Shown here: piece by piece, positions 61,436 to 64,000 of the stretch
Numbering within the stretch: the stretch's first letter is position 1
Layout: each line of letters starts with the position of its first letter
Assembly: GCF_031081985.1 (NCBI RefSeq)
Contig: NZ_JARWSK010000001.1
Location: 248,001-312,000 of the forward strand
Length of the DNA stretch: 64,000 nt
From: Komagataeibacter xylinus
Lineage (GTDB): Bacteria > Pseudomonadota > Alphaproteobacteria > Acetobacterales > Acetobacteraceae
Direction: 5' to 3'
Made by a program: the position numbers and the translations under genes
The notes under the pieces: generated by a model
What the model was told of the DNA's origin: nothing
Seen by the model: only the letters and a program-made list of their open reading frames with translations
Database searches by the model: none

Positions 61436-62274
61436 CCCAGAATATCATTCCCTTCGCGTTCAAGGGGCATGAAATCCGTACCGTTCTGGTTGATGGCAAA
61501 CCTGCCTTTGTTGGAAAGGATGTGGGCGAACGTCTCGGATATGCCGACCCTACCAACGCTATGAAGCTGCATTGCCGTGGGGTGGTAAAACGCCACCCCA
61601 TCGTTGATTCCCTTGGGCGCACCCAGAACGCACGCATCATCTTCGAGCCTGACGTACTGCGCCTTATCATCAAGAGCAAGTTGCCCGAGGCGGAAGAATT
61701 TGAGCGCTGGGTGTTTGATGAGGTTCTGCCTTCCATCCGCAAGACTGGAAGTTATGGTGCCATCAAAGCCCCGGAACAGAAGCCCAAGCGCATCCGCAAG
61801 CCTGCCTTCGATGTAGCCTTCGAGCGCTGCCTGCGTGTCGCATCGCACCTGTCCAATCTGGATGAAAACCAGCGCCTTCTGATGGCCGCTCGCGGCACGA
61901 AGGAACTGTCCGGTGTCAATCCTCTGGAATTAATGGGTGTCACGTCCGTTGCCGCGCCGACGCAGGATAATTACCTGACGCCCACGCAGATCGGCAAGGA
62001 AATCGGCCTGAGCCCGATTGCCACGAACAAGCTGATTACCACCATTGGATATCAGGTGAAGTCGGTCGGTTCCAGCGTTTCGAGCGACTATTCAATGACC
62101 GATGCAGGCGCGAAGCATGGCCGGATGTTCGACACGACGCGTCGCCACGGCAAGGGATCGCAGCAGCAGTTGAAGTGGTCGCCCAATCTGGTGGGTATTC
62201 TGCGCGCCGCCATGCTGGCGGATAAGGATGCGCCGCGCCCTTTCGCCAAGGCCAAGGAGTCGGCCCCGGTGTAG
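61432..62274 (+). CDS. Phage antirepressor, Bro-N type (immI module 2)
   Basis: 280 residues. N-terminal Bro-N domain (IIPFAFKGHEIRTVLVDGKP, FVGKDVGERLGYADPTNAMK, EFERWVFDEVLPSIRKTGSY), then a C-terminal DNA-binding-like domain (YLTPTQIGKEIGLSPIATNK LITTIGYQ) ending RPFAKAKESAPV. In-frame C CCT TTC at 62238-62244, identical in place to antirepressor 1. Presumed to bind and inactivate repressors. Confidence 0.88.
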   Translation: MTQNIIPFAFKGHEIRTVLVDGKPAFVGKDVGERLGYADPTNAMKLHCRGVVKRHPIVDSLGRTQNARIIFEPDVLRLIIKSKLPEAEEFERWVFDEVLPSIRKTGSYGAIKAPEQKPKRIRKPAFDVAFERCLRVASHLSNLDENQRLLMAARGTKELSGVNPLELMGVTSVAAPTQDNYLTPTQIGKEIGLSPIATNKLITTIGYQVKSVGSSVSSDYSMTDAGAKHGRMFDTTRRHGKGSQQQLKWSPNLVGILRAAMLADKDAPRPFAKAKESAPV

Positions 62275-62513
62275 CTTCGACGGCAAAGCCCCTCACCAAA
62301 TCGCACCTCGGCTTTCTCGCTGGCCGTTCATCAGATTATGCGATGGACTATCTGGCCGGGCATCGGCCTGCCGAAGTGGTCTGGCAGACCATGACCGAGT
62401 ATGTGCAAGCCGTGGCGCGTATGATCGCGGACAGGGAAGGGAAGTCACGACCGCCCGCTGCAATGCGGTTGATGGTGCCGGGGTGCGACATGAAACGGCT
62501 GGAAATAGCTTAA
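62238..62513 (+). CDS. -1 frame extension of antirepressor 2, or separate small gene from 62343
   Basis: The -1 frame is open from the slippery heptamer through RQGQGVGPGVASTAKPLTKS, HLGFLAGRSSDYAMDYLAGH, RPAEVVWQTMTEYVQAVARM to GCDMKRLEIA. No ATG/GTG/TTG occurs in the protein-like stretch before ATG 62343. Fusion would have ~360 residues; from ATG 62343 alone 56 residues. Confidence 0.5.
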   Translation, partial: PFRQGQGVGPGVASTAKPLTKSHLGFLAGRSSDYAMDYLAGHRPAEVVWQTMTEYVQAVARMIADREGKSRPPAAMRLMVPGCDMKRLEIA

Positions 62514-62518
62514 CCACA

Positions 62519-62546
62519 AGGCGGTTCTTCGGAGCCGCCTTTTTTA
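62519..62546 (+). terminator. Strong terminator ending immI module 2
   Basis: AGGCGGTTC - TTCG - GAGCCGCCT, nine pairs closed by a UUCG tetraloop, followed by a T-run. Confidence 0.9.
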
Positions 62547-62557
62547 TTGGAGAAATC

Positions 62558-62698
62558 ATGACAAAACGCTTTCTCGGGTGCCTGCTTCTGGCGGCCATTT
62601 TTCTTTCGGGATGCGCGACATACAAGGATTGTCGTTCTGAAAATATCCCCAAAGGGCAGTGCATTTTTGTAACTGTGTTTGAGAACATCCAGCCATGA
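62558..62698 (+). CDS. Small phage lipoprotein, 46 residues
   Basis: TKRFLGCLLLAAIFLSGCAT has a signal peptide and lipobox LSGC; short mature part with two more Cys (YKDCRSENIPKGQC). Size fits o-spanin (Rz1-like) or exclusion lipoproteins; not Pro-rich as Rz1 usually is. Confidence 0.65.
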   Translation: MTKRFLGCLLLAAIFLSGCATYKDCRSENIPKGQCIFVTVFENIQP

Positions 62699-63495
62699 CC
62701 AATCGCAAACTCGGCTGCCGCCCGGCTGAACACCGACCCGGCCAGCCGCATCTGTCCGCCATGCGGGGCTTCTGTACCCGGCGTGCTCCGGCGCGGCTGA
62801 TCCGCGACCATATCGACCCACACCCCGGCATGCTGGGCAATGATGCTCTGGGCGATTGCACAAGTGCTGGCATCGGCAATCACCTGCACGCCACGGCAGC
62901 GCTGGGCGGGTTTGACGTGGCCGTGACGCCTGACGACGCGGTACGGTTCTACAGCCGCTCCACCGGCTACGTGCCCGGAAACCCGAACACAGACAATGGC
63001 GGCGTTGAGGTCGATGTGCTGACCGCAGCTTCCCGAGACGGATACGCGCTCGAAACCCAGACCCTGTATCCGTGCTGGGGGAGCGCCGACCCGGGCGACC
63101 TGAACGGCATCCGCAATATCACTGCTGGCCTGTCTGCCGCCTATCTGGGCGTGCAGCTCGCGCAGTCGGATATGTGGGAAGATCAGGACGGCAATCTGCC
63201 GCCAGTGTGGGACACGGACAGTCCGGCCAATCACGGCGATCCGACACCGGGCAGCGCGGGAGGCCACTGCCTGCTGCTGTGGGATTACGCGGGCACCGCC
63301 GACACCGATCTGGTCACGCTCCTGACATGGGGCAGCAAACAGAAAGCGACATGGCGATGGGTTCGGTCCCGCATCATGGAGGCGCACGGGCTGGCATGGG
63401 GGCAGTTGCACGCGCCCGGCGCCCTGTATCCGGCTGGTGACGACTGGACGGCGCTGGTCGAGGCCAATGCTGCGTATCTGCGGGGCGTGTCGTGA
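62695..63495 (+). CDS. Papain-like (C39/C1-type fold) protein, 266 residues
   Basis: Contains GMLGNDALGDCTSAGIGNHL with a candidate nucleophilic Cys, GSAGGHCLLLWDYAG with a candidate catalytic His, and LTWGSKQKATWRWVRSRIME at the place of the Asn/Trp motif. This Cys-His-W order matches papain-like peptidases and peptidoglycan amidases. No signal peptide. A cargo or virion-associated enzyme is possible; activity is inferred from motifs only. Confidence 0.6.
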   Translation: MTNRKLGCRPAEHRPGQPHLSAMRGFCTRRAPARLIRDHIDPHPGMLGNDALGDCTSAGIGNHLHATAALGGFDVAVTPDDAVRFYSRSTGYVPGNPNTDNGGVEVDVLTAASRDGYALETQTLYPCWGSADPGDLNGIRNITAGLSAAYLGVQLAQSDMWEDQDGNLPPVWDTDSPANHGDPTPGSAGGHCLLLWDYAGTADTDLVTLLTWGSKQKATWRWVRSRIMEAHGLAWGQLHAPGALYPAGDDWTALVEANAAYLRGVS

Positions 63496-64000
63496 GGGCA
63501 GTTCTGGGGCTGCTGTGTGCTCTTGGCCTGTCTGCCTGCGCCCATCAGGTACCCGTGCAGACCACGATTCCGGCAGCTATGGCTTCCATTCAGTCCAGCC
63601 TAGCGCAGGCCGGGGTGGTGTCGGTCTCGCATGCCGGAGAATGGACGGCGGAGCAGGACGCCCGGTTCACGCGCGCCGTGCGTGCCGACCAGTGCAGGCA
63701 GCATACGCCCGACCCGGTGGTTGGCACGATTGCAGGCGATGTGACGCTGCAGCTCTCCGGCCAGTTCACGCAGGGAGGGCAGTTCAGCGTAGGTGCGGCC
63801 ACCACAGTGCCCACGTTCGGGGTGCAGGCCGATGCCAGCCGGACGCGAGGGCAGGCCATCAGCCTGCCGGTGGCCTATGCGCCGCTTTCGTCCATGCCAG
63901 ATGTGGAGATGGGGCGGCAGCTTGGCTACGAGGCGTCCATGTTCGCCCAGAACGATGATGCCCGGCATGCTGAGGCCAAGCGCCTTATCGCCGACCGCGA
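63492..64000 (+). CDS. Lipoprotein, 3' end beyond window
   Basis: GTG 63492 overlaps the previous stop. Signal peptide with lipobox (VLGLLCALGLSACAH), then a beta-rich mature part (VVGTIAGDVTLQLSGQFTQG) continuing past the window edge. Function unknown. Confidence 0.65.
   Translation, partial: MRAVLGLLCALGLSACAHQVPVQTTIPAAMASIQSSLAQAGVVSVSHAGEWTAEQDARFTRAVRADQCRQHTPDPVVGTIAGDVTLQLSGQFTQGGQFSVGAATTVPTFGVQADASRTRGQAISLPVAYAPLSSMPDVEMGRQLGYEASMFAQNDDARHAEAKRLIADR

Overview
The window is a piece of an alphaproteobacterial chromosome, most likely an acetic acid bacterium (Acetobacteraceae, Komagataeibacter/Gluconacetobacter type). The evidence is high GC, the mix of host genes, and dispersed palindromic elements with HindIII-like arms that I associate with that group. 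No 16S or other decisive marker is present, so the genus is an inference. Positions 1-11.5 kb are host DNA. The rest, from a tRNA-Val(GAC) gene at 11425-11499 to the right edge at 64000, is one large temperate phage genome (at least 52 kb). Its right end and attR lie outside the window.

Host part: 3' end of an FAD-linked 2-hydroxyacid dehydrogenase; a TPR/glycosyltransferase-9-like protein; DUF4112 and SelW-like small proteins; a large-subunit catalase (KatE); an exported creatininase-family protein; an exported beta-propeller protein; an Ogt-type DNA repair methyltransferase; PRC-barrel and KGG-repeat stress proteins; an N-formylglutamate amidohydrolase-like protein; tRNA-Val.

Prophage left arm (11.6-21.2 kb, all leftward): integrase next to the tRNA, an excisionase-like protein, then a tightly overlapping chain (ATGA/GTGA/TAATG junctions) with a DUF5664 nucleotide-hydrolase-like protein, ThyX, a YqaJ/lambda-exonuclease-type nuclease, a long coiled-coil protein, a 9-residue tandem-repeat protein and several micro-proteins. 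It is driven from a leftward promoter covered by GCGGTCA/TGACCGC operators. Immunity region (21.2-22.9 kb): a short repressor without a peptidase domain, followed by two AT-rich coiled-coil genes in the position of lambda rexAB, and a divergent control region with the same operator. Right early arm (22.9-32.4 kb): Cro-position gene, SSB, a short cytosine methyltransferase-like protein, a frameshifted HTH/PD-(D/E)XK endonuclease, an O-like replication protein with iteron-like repeats inside its gene, a DnaB helicase, an adenine methyltransferase and small membrane proteins. It ends at a strong terminator just before the terminase genes.

Late region (32.5-60.6 kb): terminase, DUF1073 portal, minor head protein, DUF2213 protease/scaffold, decoration protein, DUF2184 capsid, connector proteins, DUF3383 contractile sheath, tube, frameshifted tail chaperone, tape measure with muralytic domains, baseplate, tail fibre and lysis/lipoprotein genes. 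The phage is therefore a myovirus. Two cassettes (50.5-54.4 kb and 60.6-62.5 kb) resemble the P22 immI locus. Each has divergent Arc/Mnt-type ribbon-helix-helix repressors around palindromic operators, followed by an antirepressor. The two antirepressors are of different families but end in the same stretch, containing an in-frame C CCT TTC slippery heptamer that opens into a -1 frame extension. Because the main repressor lacks an S24 peptidase domain, induction may run through these antirepressors rather than RecA cleavage. The far right holds lipoproteins and a papain-like protein.
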